From NCBI RefSeq assembly GCF_003086295.3, contig NC_092048.1:74114290-74178289 (forward strand): a DNA stretch of 64,000 nt, given 5' to 3'. Source of the stretch: Arachis hypogaea. Taxonomy: Eukaryota; Streptophyta; Magnoliopsida; Fabales; Fabaceae. Of this stretch, positions 1 through 14,900 are shown piece by piece (the stretch's first letter is position 1; each line of letters opens with the position of its first letter). A program made the position numbers and the translations under genes. The notes beneath the pieces were generated by a model. It was not told the DNA's origin, did no database searches, and was given only the letters and a program-made list of their open reading frames with translations.

Positions 1-3000
1 CCGTTTAGTGTCCTCCTCGGGATAGCGTCATTTAAAGAACGAGGGTCAGCACAACGTAAAAAAAAAAAAAAAAAAAAACAGAAGAGCCTGCCGAAGATGA
101 GCCATTACGGCTCGCGTTTAGGTGTCCTCCTCGGGATAGCGTCATTTAAAGAACGAGGTCAGCACAACGTAAAAAAAAAACCGGAGGAGCCTGCCGAAGA
201 TGAGGCCATTACGGCTCGCCTTTAGGTGTCCTCCTCAGGATAGTCATTTAAAGAACGAGGGTCAGCACAACGTAAAAAAAAAAAAAAAAAAGAAAAAAAA
301 TGGAGGAGCCTGCCGAAGATGAGGCCATTACGGCTCCTTTAGTGTCCTCTCGGGATAGCGTCATTTAAAGAACGAGGGTCAGCACAACGTAAAAAAAAAA
401 AAACCGAAAGAACCTGCCGAAGATGCGCCATTACGGCTCGCCTTTAGGTGTCCTCCTCGGGATAGCGTCATTTAAAGAACGAGGGTCAGCACAAGAAAAA
501 AAAAAAAAAAAAACGGAGGAGCCTGCCGAAGATGAGGCCATTACGGCTCGCCTTTAGTGTCCTCGGGATAGCGTCATTTAAAGAACGAGGGTCAGCACAA
601 TGTAAAAAAAAAAAACCGAAAGAACCTGCCGAAGATGCGGCCATTACGGCTCGCCTTTAAGTGTCCTCCTCGGATAGCGTCATTTAAAGAACGAGGGTCA
701 GCACAACGTAAAAAAAAAAAAAAAAAAACCGGAAAAAAAAAGGAGGAGCCTGCCGAAGATGAGGCCATTACGGCTGCCTTTAGTGTCCTCCTCGGGATAG
801 CGTCATTTAAAGAACGAGGGTCAGCACAACTAAAAAAAAAAATCGGAGGAGCCTGCCGAAGATGCGGCCATTACGGCTCGTTTAGGTGTCCTCTCGGGAT
901 AGCGTCATTTAAAGAACGAGGGTCAGCACAACGTAAAAAAAAAAAAAAAAAACCGAAAGAACCTGCCGAAGATGCGGCCATTACGGCTCGCCTTTAAGTG
1001 TCCTACTCGGGATAGCGTCATTTAAAGAACGAGGGTCAGCACAATGTAAAAAAAAAAAATCGGAGAGCCTGCCGAAGATGGGCCATTACGGCTCGCGTTT
1101 AGGTGTCCTCCTCGGGATAGCGTCATTTAAAGAACAGGGTCAGCACAACGTAAAAAAAAAAAAAAAAACGGAAAAAAACCGGAGGAGCCTGCCAAAGATG
1201 GGCCATTACGGCTCGCGTTTAGGTGTCCTCCTCGGGATAGCGTCATTTAAAGAACGAGGGTCAGCACAATAAAAAAAAAAAAAGAAAAAAAAAACAGGAG
1301 CCTGCCAAAGATGAGGCCATTACGGCTCGCCTTAGGTGTCCTCCTCGGGATAGCGTCATTTAAAGAACGAGGGTCAGCACAACGTATAAAAAAAAAAAAA
1401 AAAAAAAACCGGAGAACCTGCCGAAGATGCGCCATTACGGCTCGCCTTTAAGTGTCCCCTGGGGATAGCGTCATTTAAAGAACGAGGTCAGCACAACGTA
1501 AAAAAAAAAAAACGAAAAAAAACAGAGGAGCCTGCCGAAGATGAGCCATTACGGCTCGCATTTAGGTGTCCTCCTCGGGATAGCGTCATTTAAAGAACGA
1601 GGGTCAGCACAACGTAAAAAAAAAACCGGAGGAGCCTGCCGAAGATGAGGCCATTACGGCTCTCCTTTAGGTGTCCTCCTCGGGATACGTCATTTAAAGA
1701 ACGAGGGTCAGCACAACGTAAAAAAAAAAAAAAAAAAAAACCAAAAGAGGAGCCTGCCGAAGATGAGGCCATTACGGCTCGCCTTTAGTGTCCTCCTCGG
1801 GATAGCGTCATTTAAAGAACGAGGGTCAGCACAATGTAAAAAAAAAAATCGGAGGAGCCTGCCGAAAATGGGCCATTACGGCTCGTTTAGTGTCCTCCTC
1901 GGATAGCGTCATTTAAAGAACGAGGGTCAGCACAACGTAAAAAAAAAAAAAAAACCGAAAGAACCTGCCGAAGATGCGGCCATTACGGCTCGCCTTTAAG
2001 TGTCCTCCTCGGGATAGCGTCATTTAAAGAACGAGGTCAGCACAATGTAAAAAAAAAAAAAAAAACCGGAAAAAAAATGGAGGAGCCTGCCGAAGATGAG
2101 GCCATTACGGCTCGCCTTTAAGTGTCCTCCTCGGATACGTCATTTAAAGAACGAGGGTCAGCACAATGTAAAAAAAAAATCGGAGGAGCCTGCCGAAGAT
2201 GGGCCATTACGGCTCGCGTTTAGGTGTCCTCCTCGGGATACCGTCATTTAAAGAACGAGGGTCAGCACAATGTAAAAAAAAAAAAAAAAAACCGGAGGAG
2301 CCTGCAAAAGATGGGGCCATTACGGCTCGCGTTTAGGTGTCTCCTCGGGATAGCGTCATTTAAAGAACGAGGGTCAGCACAATGTAAAAAAAAAAAAAAA
2401 AAAAAAATGAAGGAGCCTGCCGAAGATGAGCCATTACGGCTCGCCTTTAGGTTCCTAGGTGTCCTCCTCGGATAGCGTCATTTAAAGAACGAGTCAGCAC
2501 AACGTAAAAAAAAAAAAAAAAAAAAACCGGAAGAACCTGCCGAAGATGCGGCCATTACGGCTCGCCTTTAGTGTCCTCCTGGGATAGCTTCATTTAAAGA
2601 ACGAGGGTCAGCACAATGAAAAAAAAAAAAAATGGAAAAAAAAGAGGAACCTGCCGAAGATGAGCCATTACGGCTCGCGTTTAGGTGTCCTCCTCGGGAT
2701 AGCGTCATTTAAAGAACGAGGGTCAGCACAACGTAAAAAAAAACCGAAGGAACCTGCCGAAGATGACCATTACGGCTCGCATTTAGGTGTCCTCCTCGGG
2801 ATAGCGTCATTTAAAGAACGAGGGTCAGCACAACGTAAAAAAAAAAAAAAACCGAAAAAAAAAACGGAGGAGCCTGCCGAAGATGAGGCCATTACGGCTC
2901 ACCTTTAGGTGTCCTCCTCGAGATAGCGTCATTTAAAGAACGAGGGTCAGCACAACGTAAAAAAAAAAAAAAAAAACTGAAGGAGCCTGCCAAAGATGCG

Positions 3001-6000
3001 GCCATTACGGCTCGCGTTTAGGTGTCCTCCTCGGGATAGCGTCATTTAAAGAACGAGGGTCAGCACAACGTAAAAAAAAAAAAAAAAAAAGAACTGTCGA
3101 AGATGCGGCCATTACGGCTCGCCTTTAAGTGTCTCCCGGATAGCGTCATTTAAAGAACGAGGGTCAGCACAATGTAAAAAAAAAAATCGGAGGAGCCTAC
3201 CGAAGATGGGCCATTACGGCTCGCGTTTAGGTGTCCTCCTCGGGATAGCGTCATTTAAAGAACGAGGGTCACACAACGTAAAAAAAAAAAAAAAAAAATG
3301 GAAAAAAAAACCGGAGGAGCCTGCCAAAGATGGGCCATTACGGCTCGCGTTTAGGTGTCCTCCTCGGATAGCGTCATTTAAAGAACGAGGGTCAGCACAA
3401 TAAAAAAAAAAAAAAAAAAAAAAAAACGAAGGAGCCTGCCGAAGATGAGGCCATTACGGCTCGCCTTTAGGTGTCCTCCTCGGGATAGCGTCATTTAAAG
3501 AACGAGGGTCAGCACAACTTAAAAAAAAAAGAAAAAAAAAAGAGGAGCCTGCCGAAGATGAGGCCATTACGGCTCGCGTTTAGGTGTCCTCCTCGGATAG
3601 CGTTTAAAGAACGAGGTCAGCACAACGGAAAAAAGAAACCGGAGGAGCCTGCCGAAGATGAGGCCATTACGGCTCGCCTTTAGGTGTCCTCCTCGGATAG
3701 CGTCATTTAAAGAACGAGGGTCAGCACAACGTAAAAAAAAAAAAAAATCAGAAAAAAAAACGGAGAGCCTGCCGAAGATGAGGCCATTACGGCTCGCCTT
3801 TAGTGTCCTACTCGGGATAGCGTCATTTAAAGAACGAGGGTCAGCACGATGTAAAAAAAAAATCGGAGGAGCCTGCCGAAGATGGGCCATTACGGCTCGC
3901 GTTTAGGTGTTCCTCGGGATAGCGTCATTTAAAGAACGAGGGTCAGCACAACGTAAAAAAAAAAACCGAAAGAACCTGCCGAAGATGCAGCCATTACGGC
4001 TCGCCTTTAAGTGTCCTCCTCGGGATAGCGTCATTTAAAGAACGAGGGTCAGCACAACGTAAAAAAAAAAAAAAAAAAAAAAAAACGGAGGAGCCTGCCG
4101 AAGATGAGGCCATTACGGCTCGCCTTTAGGTGTCCTCCTCGGGATAGCGTCATTTAAAGAACGAGGGTCAGCACAACGTAAAAAAAAAAAAAAAAAACGA
4201 AGGAGCCTGCCAAAGATGCGGCCATTACGGCTCGCGTTTAGGTGTCCTCCTCGGGATAGCGTCTTTAAAGAACGAGGGTCAGCACAATGTAAAAAAAATC
4301 GGAGGAGCCTGCCGAAGATGGGCCATTACGGCTCGCGTTTAGGTGTCCTCCTCGGGATAGCGTCATTTAAAGAACCTGCCGAAGATGCGGCCATTACGGC
4401 TCGCCTTTAACTCTCCTCCTCGGGATAGCGTCATTAAAGAACGAGGGTCAGCACAAAAAAAAAAAAAAAAAACCGGAAAAAAAATGGAGGAGCCTGCCGA
4501 AGATGAGGCCATTACGGCTCGCCTTTAAGTGTCCTACTCGGATAGCGTCATTTAAAGAACGAGGGTCAGCACAAGGTAAAAAAAAAATCGGAGGAGCCTG
4601 CCGAAGATGGGGCCATTACGGCTCGCGTTTAGGTGTCCTCCTTGGGATAGCGTCATTTAAAGAACGAGGGTCAGCACAATGGAAAAAAAAAAAAAAAAAA
4701 AAAATGAAGGAGCCTGCCGAAGATGAGGCCATTACGGCTCGCCTTTAGGTGTCCTCCTCGGGATAGCGTCATTTAAAGAACGAGGTCAGCACAACGTAAA
4801 AAAAAAAAAAAAAAAAAAAAGGAAGAACCTGCCGAAGATGCGGCCATTACGGCTCGCCTTTAGTGTCCTCCTGGGATAGCGTCATTTAAAGAACGAGGGT
4901 CAGCACAACTTAAAAAAAAATAGAGGAGCCTGCCGAAGATGAGGCCATTACGGCTCCCTTTAGGTGTCCTCCTCGGGATAGCGTCATTTAAAGAACGAGG
5001 GTCAGCACAACCTAAAAAAAAAAACGGAGGAGCCTGCCGAAGATGAGGCCATTACGGCTCGCCTTTAGTGTCCTCCTCGGATAGCGTCATTTAAAGAACG
5101 AGGGTCAGCACAACGTAAAAAAAAAAAAAAAAAAAAAAATGGAGGAGCCTGCCGAAGATGAGGCCATTACGGCTCGCCTTTAAGTGTCCTCTCGGGATAG
5201 CGTCATTTAAAGAACGAGGGTCAGCACGATGTAAAAAAAAAATCGGAGGAGCCTGCCGAAGATGGGCCATTACGGCTCGCGTTTAGGTGTCCTCCTCGGG
5301 ATAGCGTCATTTAAAGAACGAGGGTCAGCACAACGTAAAAAAAAAACGAAAGAACCTGCCGAAGATGCGGCCATTACGGCTCGCCTTTAGTGTCCTCTCG
5401 GATAGCGTCATTTAAAGAACGAGGTCAGCACAACGTAAAAAAAAAAAAAAAAAAAAAAAATCGGAGGACCTGCCGAAGATGGGGCCATTACGGCTCGCGT
5501 TTAGGTGTCCTCCTCGGGATAGCGTCATTTAAAGAACGAGGGTCAGCACAACGTAAAAAAAAAAAAACCGAAAGAACTGCCGAAGATGGGCCATTACGGC
5601 TCGCCTTTAAGTGTCCTCCGGATAGCATCATTTAAAGAACGAGGGTCAGCACAATGTAAAAAAAAAAAATCGGAGGAGCCTGCCGAAGATGGGGCCATTA
5701 CGGCTCGCGTTTAGGTGTCCTCCTCGGATAGCGTCATTTAAAGAACGAGGGTCACACAACGTAAAAAAAAAACAAAAAAAATGTGATTTAAAGAACGAGG
5801 GTCAGCACAATAAAAAAAAAAAAAAACCGGAGGAGCCTGCCGAAGATGGGCCATTACGGCTCGCCTTTAGGTGTCCTCCTCGGATAGCGTCATTTAAAGA
5901 ACGAGGGTCAGCACAATGTAAAAAAAAAAAACCGGAGGAGCCTGCCGAAGATGGGCCATTACGGCTCGCCTTTAGGTGTCCTCCTCGGGATAGCGTCATT

Positions 6001-8960
6001 TAAAGAACGAGGGTCAGCACAACGTAAAAAAAAATCGGAGGAGCCTGCCGAAGATGGGCCATTACGGCTCGCCTTTAGGTGTCCTCCTCGGATAGCGTCA
6101 TTTAAAGAACGAGGGTCAGCACAACGAAAAAAAAAAAAAAAAAAAAAGGAGCCTGCCGAAGATGGGCCATTACGGCTCGCCTTTAGTGTCCTCCTCGGAT
6201 AGCGTCATTTAAAGAACGAGGGTCAGCACAACGTAAAAAAAAAAAAAAAGAGGAGCCTGCCGAAGATGGGCCATTACGGCTCGCCTTTAGTGTCCTCCTC
6301 GGATAGCGTCATTTAAAGAACGAGGGTCAGCACAACGTAAAAAAAAAAAATGGAAAAAAAAGGAGCCTGCCGAAGATGGGGCCATTACGGCTCGCGTTTA
6401 GGTGTCCTCCTCGGGATAGCGTCATTTAAAGAACGAGGGTCAGCACAAAAAAAAAAAAATGAGGAGCCTGCCGAAGATGAGGCCATTACGGCTCGCTTTA
6501 GGTGTCCTCCTCGGGATAGCGTCATTTAAAGAACGAGGGTCAGCACAACGTAAAAAAAAAAAAAAAAAAAAAGAGGAGCCTGCCGAAGATGCGGCCATTA
6601 CGGCTCGCCTTTAGGTGTCCTCCTCGGGATAGCGTCATTTAAAGAACGAGGGTCAGCACAACGTAAAAAAAAAAAAAAAAAAAAAGAGGAGCCTGCCGAA
6701 GATGAGGCCATTACGGCTCGCTTTAGGTGTCCTCCTCGGATAGCGTCATTTAAAGAACGAGGGTCAGCACAAAAAAAAAAAAAAAAAAGAGGAGCCTGCC
6801 GAAGATGAGGCCATTACGGCTCGCCTTTAGTGTCCTCCTCGGATAGCGTCATTTAAAGAACGAGGGTCAGCACAACGTAAAAAAAAAAAAAAAAAACGGA
6901 GGAGCCTGCCGAAGATGAGGCCATTACGGCTCGCCTTTAGTGTCCTCCTCGGGATAGCGTCATTTAAAGAACGAGGGTCAGCACAACAAAAAAAAAATCG
7001 GAGGAGCCTGCCGAAGATGGGCCATTACGGCTCGCTTTAGGTGTCCTCCTCGGGATAGCGTCATTTAAAGAACGAGGGTCAGCACAACGTAAAAAAAAAA
7101 AGAAAGAACCTGCCGAAGATGCGGCCATTACGGCTCGCCTTTAGTGTCCTCCTCGGGATAGCGTCATTTAAAGAACGAGGGTCAGCACAACGTAAAAAAA
7201 AAAAAACGAGGAGCCTGCCGAAGATGAGGCCATTACGGCTCGCCTTTAGGTGTCCTCCTCGGATAGCGTCATTTAAAGAACGAGGGTCAGCACAACGTAA
7301 AAAAAAAACGGAAGGAGCCTGCCGAAGATGAGGCCATTACGGCTCGCTTTAGGTGTCCTCCTCGGGATAGCGTCATTTAAAGAACGAGGGTCAGCACAAC
7401 GTAAAAAAAAAAAAACCGAAGAGAGCCTGCCGAAGATGGGCCATTACGGCTCGCCTTTAGTGTCCTCCTCGGATAGCGTCATTTAAAGAACGAGGGTCAG
7501 CACAAAAAAAAAAACGAAGGAGCCTGCCGAAGATGGGCCATTACGGCTCGCGTTTAGGTGTCCTCCTCGGGATAGCGTCATTTAAAGAACGAGGGTCAGC
7601 ACAACGTAAAAAAAAAAAAACCGAGACCTGCCGAAGATGGGCCATTACGGCTCGCTTTAGGTGTCCTCCTCGGGATAGCGTCATTTAAAGAACGAGGGTC
7701 AGCACAACAAAAAAAAAAAACCGGAAGGAGCCTGCCGAAGATGGGCCATTACGGCTCGCGTTTAGGTGTCCTCCTCGGGATAGCGTCATTTAAAGAACGA
7801 GGGTCAGCACAACGTAAAAAAAAAAAACCGGAGGAGCCTGCCGAAGATGGGCCATTACGGCTCGCTTTAGGTGTCCTCCTCGGATAGCGTCATTTAAAGA
7901 ACGAGGGTCAGCACAACGTAAAAAAAAAAAAAAAATCGGAGAGGAGCCTGCCGAAGATGAGGCCATTACGGCTCGCCTTTAGGTGTCCTCCTCGGGATAG
8001 CGTCATTTAAAGAACGAGGGTCAGCACAACGTAAAAAAAAAAAAAAAAAAAAAAACGAGGAGCCTGCCGAGAGGCCATTACGGCTCGCGTTTAGGTGTCC
8101 TCCTCGGGATAGCGTCATTTAAAGAACGAGGGTCAGCACAAAAAAAAAAACCGGAGGAGCCTGCCGAAGATGAGGCCATTACGGCTCGCCTTTAGGTGTC
8201 CTCCTCGGATAGCGTCATTTAAAGAACGAGGGTCAGCACAACGTAAAAAAAAAAAAAAAAAAAAAAAAACGGAGAGCCTGCCGAAGATGAGGCCATTACG
8301 GCTCGCCTTTAGGTGTCCTCCTCGGGATAGCGTCATTTAAAGAACGAGGGTCAGCACAACGTAAAAAAAAAACGGAGGAGCCTGCCGAAGATGAGGCCAT
8401 TACGGCTCGCCTTTAGGTGTCCTCCTCGGGATAGCGTCATTTAAAGAACGAGGGTCAGCACAACGTAAAAAAAAAAAGAACCTGCCGAAGATGCCATTAC
8501 GGCTCGCCTTTAGTGTCCTCCTCGGGATAGCGTCATTTAAAGAACGAGGGTCAGCACAACGTAAAAAAAAAAACGGAGGAGCCTGCCGAAGATGAGGCCA
8601 TTACGGCTCGCCTTTAGTGTCCTCCTCGGATAGCGTCATTTAAAGAACGAGGGTCAGCACAACGTAAAAAAAAAAAAAAAAAAGGAGGAGCCTGCCGAAG
8701 ATGGCCATTACGGCTCGCTTTAGGTGTCCTCCTCGGATAGCGTCATTTAAAGAACGAGGGTCAGCACAACGTAAAAAAAAAAAAAAAAAAAAGGAGCCTG
8801 CCGAAGATGCGGCCATTACGGCTCGCTTTAGGTGTCCTCCTCGGGATAGCGTCATTTAAAGAACGAGGGTCAGCACCTGCCGAAGATGCGGCCATTACGG
8901 CTCGCCTTTAGTGTCCTCCTCGGGATAGCGTCATTTAAAGAACGAGGGTCAGCACAACGT

Positions 8961-8991
<31 letters not shown>

Positions 8992-11900
8992 GCCTGCCGA
9001 AGATGAGGCCATTACGGCTCGCCTTTAGGTGTCCTCCTCGGATAGCGTCATTTAAAGAACGAGGGTCAGCACAACGTAAAAAAAAAATCGGAGGAGCCTG
9101 CCGAAGATGGGCCATTACGGCTCGCCTTTAGGTGTCCTCCTGGGATAGCGTCATTTAAAGAACGAGGGTCAGCACAAAAAAAAAAAAGGAGCCTGCCGAA
9201 GATGAGGCCATTACGGCTCGCCTTTAGGTGTCCTCCTCGGGATAGCGTCATTTAAAGAACGAGGGTCAGCACAAAAAAAAAAAAAAAAAGAAAAAAAGGA
9301 GCCTGCCGAAGATGAGGCCATTACGGCTCGCCTTTAGTGTCCTCCTCGGGATAGCGTCATTTAAAGAACGAGGGTCAGCACAACGTAAAAAAAAAAGGAG
9401 CCTGCCGAAGATGAGGCCATTACGGCTCGCCTTTAGGTGTCCTCCTCGGGATAGCGTCATTTAAAGAACGAGGGTCAGCACAATGTAAAAAAAAAACGGA
9501 GGAGCCTGCCGAAGATGAGGCCATTACGGCTCGCCTTTAGGTGTCCTCCTCGGATAGCGTCATTTAAAGAACGAGGGTCAGCACAACGTAAAAAAAAAAA
9601 AAACGAGGAGCCTGCCGAAGATGAGGCCATTACGGCTCGCCTTTAAGTGTCCTCCTCGGATAGCGTCATTTAAAGAACGAGGGTCAGCACAACGTAAAAA
9701 AAAAATCGGAGGAGCCTGCCGAAGATGGGCCATTACGGCTCGCTTTAGGTGTCCTCCTCGGGATAGCGTCATTTAAAGAACGAGGGTCAGCACAAAAAAA
9801 AAAACCGAACCTGCCGAAGATGCGGCCATTACGGCTCGCCTTTAGGTGTCCTCCTCGGATAGCGTCATTTAAAGAACGAGGGTCAGCACAACGTAAAAAA
9901 AAAGAAAAAAAAAAAAAACGAAAGGACCTGCCGAAGATGGGCCATTACGGCTCGCCTTTAGGTGTCCTCCTCGGATAGCGTCATTTAAAGAACGAGGGTC
10001 AGCACAACGTAAAAAAAAAAACCGAAAGAACCTGCCGAAGATGCGGCCATTACGGCTCGCCTTTAAGTGTCTCCTCGGATAGCGTCATTTAAAGAACGAG
10101 GGTCAGCACAATGTAAAAAAAAAAAATCGGAGGAGCCTGCCGAAGATGGCCATTACGGCTCGCTTTAGGTGTCCTCCTCGGGATAGCGTCATTTAAAGAA
10201 CGAGGGTCAGCACAACGTAAAAAAAAAAAAAAAAAAAAAAAAACGGAGGAGCCTGCCGAAGATGGGCCATTACGGCTCGCCTTTAGTGTCCTCCTCGGAT
10301 AGCGTCATTTAAAGAACGAGGGTCAGCACAACAAAAAAAAAAAATGAAAAAAAAAACCGGAGGAGCCTGCCGAAGATGCGGCCATTACGGCTCGCCTTTA
10401 GGTGTCCTCCTCGGATAGCGTCATTTAAAGAACGAGGGTCAGCACAATGAAAAAAAAGGAAAAAAAACCGGAGGAGCCTGCCGAAGAGGCCATTACGGCT
10501 CGCCTTTAGGTGTCCTCCTCGGATAGCGTCATTTAAAGAACGAGGGTCAGCACAACGTAAAAAAAATGGAGGAAAAAAAATGGTAAGAACCTGCCGAAGA
10601 TGCGGCCATTACGGCTCGCCTTTAAGTGTCCTCCTCGGGATAGCGTCATTTAAAGAACGAGGGTCAGCACAACGTAAAAAAAAAAAAAAAAAAAAGAGGA
10701 GCCTGCCGAAGATGAGGCCATTACGGCTCGCCTTTAGTGTCCTACTCGGATAGCGTCATTTAAAGAACGAGGGTCAGCACGTTGTAAAAAAAAAATCGGA
10801 GGAGCCTGCCGAAGATGGGCCATTACGGCTCGCGTTTAGGTGTCCTCCTCGGGATAGCGTCATTTAAAGAACGAGGGTCAGCACAACGTAAAAAAAAAAA
10901 AAAAAGGAAAAAAAACCGGAGGAGCCTGCCGAAGATGGGCCATTACGGCTCGCTTTAGGTGTCCTCCTGGGATAGCGTCATTTAAAGAACGAGGGTCAGC
11001 ACAAAAAAAAAAAAAAAAACCGAAAAAAAAACGGAGGAGCCTGCCGAAGATGAGGCCATTACGGCTCGCCTTTAGGTGTCCTCCTCGGGATAGCGTCATT
11101 TAAAGAACGAGGGTCAGCACAACGTAAAAAAAAAAAAAAAAAAAAAAACCGGAGAACCTGCCGAAGATGCGGCCATTACGGCTCGCCTTTAAGGTGTCCT
11201 CCTCGGATAGCGTCATTTAAAGAACGAGGGTCAGCACAACTTAAAAAAAACAGAAAAAAAGAGGAGCCTGCCGAAGATGAGGCCATTACGGCTCCTTTAG
11301 GTGTCCTCCTCGGGATAGCGTCATTTAAAGAACGAGGGTCAGCACAACTAAAAAAAAAACGGAGGAGCCTGCCGAAGATGAGGCCATTACGGCTCGCCTT
11401 TAGTGTCCTCCTCGGGATAGCGTCATTTAAAGAACGAGGGTCAGCACAACGTAAAAAAAAAAAAAAAAAAGAAAAAAAAATGGAGGAGCCTGCCGAAGAT
11501 GAGGCCATTACGGCTCGCCTTTAAGTGTCCTACTCGGGATAGCGTCATTTAAAGAACGAGGGTCAGCACAATGTAAAAAAAAAAATCGGAGGAGCCTGCC
11601 GAAGATGGGCCATTACGGCTCGCGTTTAGGTGTCCTCCTCGGGATAGCGTCATTTAAAGAACGAGGGTCAGCACAACGTAAAAAAAAAAAAACCGAAGAA
11701 CCTGCCGAAGATGCGGCCATTACGGCTCGCCTTTAAGTGTCCTCCTCGGGATAGCGTCATTTAAAGAACGAGGTCAGCACAACGTAAAAAAAAAAAAAAA
11801 AAAAAAAAAAAATGGAGGAGCCTGCCGAAGATGAGGCCATTACGGCTCGCCTTTAGGTGTCCTCCTCGGGATAGCGTCATTTAAAGAACGAGGGTCAGCA

Positions 11901-14900
11901 CAACCTAAAAAAAAACGGAGGAGCCTGCGAAGATGAGGCCATTACGGCTCGCTTTAGGTGTCCTCCTCGGGATAGCGTCATTTAAAGAACGAGGGTCAGC
12001 ACAACGTAAAAAAAAAAAAAAACCGAAGGAACTGCCGAAGATGCGGCCATTACGGCTCGCCTTTAAGTGTCCTCTCGGATAGCGTCATTTAAAGAACGAG
12101 GGTCAGCACAATGTAAAAAAAAAAAATCGAAGGAGCCTGCCAAAGATGGGCCATTACGGCTCGTTTAGGTGTCCTCCTCGGGATAGCGTCATTTAAAGAA
12201 CGAGGGTCAGCACAACGTAAAAAAAAAAAAAAAATGGAAAAAAAACGGAGGAGCCTGCCGAAGATGGGCCATTACGGCTCGCGTTTAGGTGTCCTCCTCG
12301 GATAGCGTCATTTAAAGAACGAGGGTCAGCACAATGAAAAAAAAAAAAAAACGAAAAAAAAAACGAAGGAGCCTGCCGAAGATGAGGCCATTACGGCCCT
12401 TTAGGTGTCCTCCTCGGGATAGCGTCATTTAAAGAACGAGGGTCAGCACAACGTAAAAAAAAAAAAAAGAAAAAAACCGGAGGACCTGCCGAAGATGCGG
12501 CCATTACGGCTCGCCTTTAGTGTCCTCCTCGGATAGCGTCATTTAAAGAACGAGGGTCAGCACAACGTAAAAAAAAAGGAAAAAAAAAGAGGACCTGCCG
12601 AAGATGAGGCCATTACGGCTCGCCTTTAGGTGTCTCCTCGGGATAGCGTCATTTAAAGAACGAGGGTCAGCACAACGTAAAAAAAAAAAAAAAAAAAAAA
12701 CCGAGGAGCCTGCCGAAGATGGGGCCATTACGGCTCGCTTTAGGTGTCCTCCTGGGATAGCGTCATTTAAAGAACGAGGGTCAGCACAATGAAAAAAAAA
12801 AAAAACCGAAAAAAAGAGGAGCCTGCCGAAGATGAGGCCATTACGGCTCGCCTTTAGGTGTCCTCCTCGGGATAGCGTCATTTAAAGAACGAGGGTCAGC
12901 AACGTAAAAAAAAAAAAAAAAAAAAAACGGAAGAACCTGCCGAAGATGCGGCCATTACGGCTCGCCTTTAGTGTCCTCCTGGGATAGCGTCATTTAAAGA
13001 ACGAGGGTCAGCACAACTTAAAAAAAACGAAAAAAAAAGAGGAGCCTGCCGAAGATGAGGCCATTACGGCTCCTTTAGGTGTCCTCCTCGGGATAGCGTC
13101 ATTTAAAGAACAATGGTCAGCACAACTAAAAAAAAACGGAGGAGCCTGCCGAAGATGAGGCCATTACGGCTCGCCTTTAGGTGTCCTCCTCGGGATAGCG
13201 TCATTTAAAGAACGAGGGTCAGCACAACGTAAAAAAAAAAAAAAATCAGAAAAAAAAAGAGGAGCCTGCCGAAGATGAGGCCATTACGGCTCGCCTTTAG
13301 GTACTCGATAGCGTCATTTAAAGAACGAGGGTCAGCACGTAAAAAAAAAACGGAGGAGCCTGCCGAAGATGGGCCATTACGGCTCGCTTTAGGTGTCCTC
13401 CTCGGGATAGCGTCATTTAAAGAACGAGGGTCAGCACAACGTAAAAAAAAAAAAACCGGAAAGAACCTGCCGAAGATGGGCCATTACGGCTCGCTTTAGG
13501 TGTCCTCCTCGGGATAGCGTCATTTAAAGAACGGGTCAGCACAACGTAAAAAAAAAAAAAAAAAAAAAAGGAGGAGCCTGCCGAAGATGAGGCCATTACG
13601 GCTCGCCTTTAGGTGTCCTCCTCGGGATAGCGTCTTTAAAAGAAAGGTCAGCACAACTAAAAAAAAACGGAAGAGCCTGCCGAAGATGAGGCCATTACGG
13701 CTCGCCTTTAGGTGTCCTCCTCGGGATAGCGTCATTTAAAGAACGAGGGTCAGCACAACGTAAAAAAAAAAAAAAAAAAGGAAGCCGAAGATGGCCATTA
13801 CGGCTCGCCTTTAGGTCCTCTCGGATAGCGTCATTTAAAGAACGAGGGTCAGCACAATGTAAAAAAAAAAAATCGGAGGAGCCTGCCGAAGATGGGCCAT
13901 TACGGCTCGCGTTTAGTGTCCTCCTCGGGATAGCGTCATTTAAAGAACGAGGGTCAGCACAACGTAAAAAAAAAAAAAAGAAAAAAAACCGGAGGAGCCT
14001 GCCGAAGATGGGCCATTACGGCTCGCGTTTAGGTGTCCTCCTCGGAAGCGTCATTTAAAGAACGAGGGTCAGCACAATGAAAAAAATAAAAAAAAAAAGA
14101 GGAGCCTGCCGAAGATGAGGCCATTACGGCTCGCCTTTAGGTGTCCTCCTCGGATAGCGTCATTTAAAGAACGAGGTCAGCACAACGTAAAAAAAAAAAA
14201 AAAAAAAAACCGGAAGAACCTGCCGAAGATGCGGCCATTACGGCTCGCCTTTAGTGTCCTCCTGGATAGCGTCATTTAAAGAACGAGGGTCAGCACAACG
14301 TAAAAAAAAAGGAAAAAAAAAATGAGGAGCCTGCCGAAGATGAGGCCATTACGGCTCGCGTTTAGGTGTCCTCTGGATAGCGTCATTTAAAGAACGAGGG
14401 TCAGCACAACGTAAAAAAAAACCGAAGGAACCTGCCGAAGATGCGGCCATTACGGCTCGCTTTAGTGTCCTCCTCGGGATAGCGTCATTTAAAGAACGAG
14501 GGTCAGCACAACGTAAAAAAAAAAAAAAAAAAAACGGAGGAGCCTGCCGAAGATGAGGCCATTACGGCTCGCGTTTAGGTGTCCTCCTCGGGATAGCGTC
14601 ATTTAAAGAACGAGGGTCAGCACAACGAAAAAAATGGAAAAAAAAAAAAAAAACGGAGGAGCCTGCCGAAGATGAGGCCATTACGGCTCGCCTTTAGGTG
14701 TCCTCCTCGGGATAGCGTCATTTAAAGAACGAGGGTCAGCACAACGTAAAAAAAATGGAAAAAAAACCGGAGGAGCCTGCCGAAGATGCGGCCATTACGG
14801 CTCGCCTTTAGTGTCCTCCTCGGGATAGCGTCTTTAAAGAACGAGGGTCAGCACAATGTAAAAAAAAATCGGAGGAGCCTGCCGAAGATGGGGCCATTAC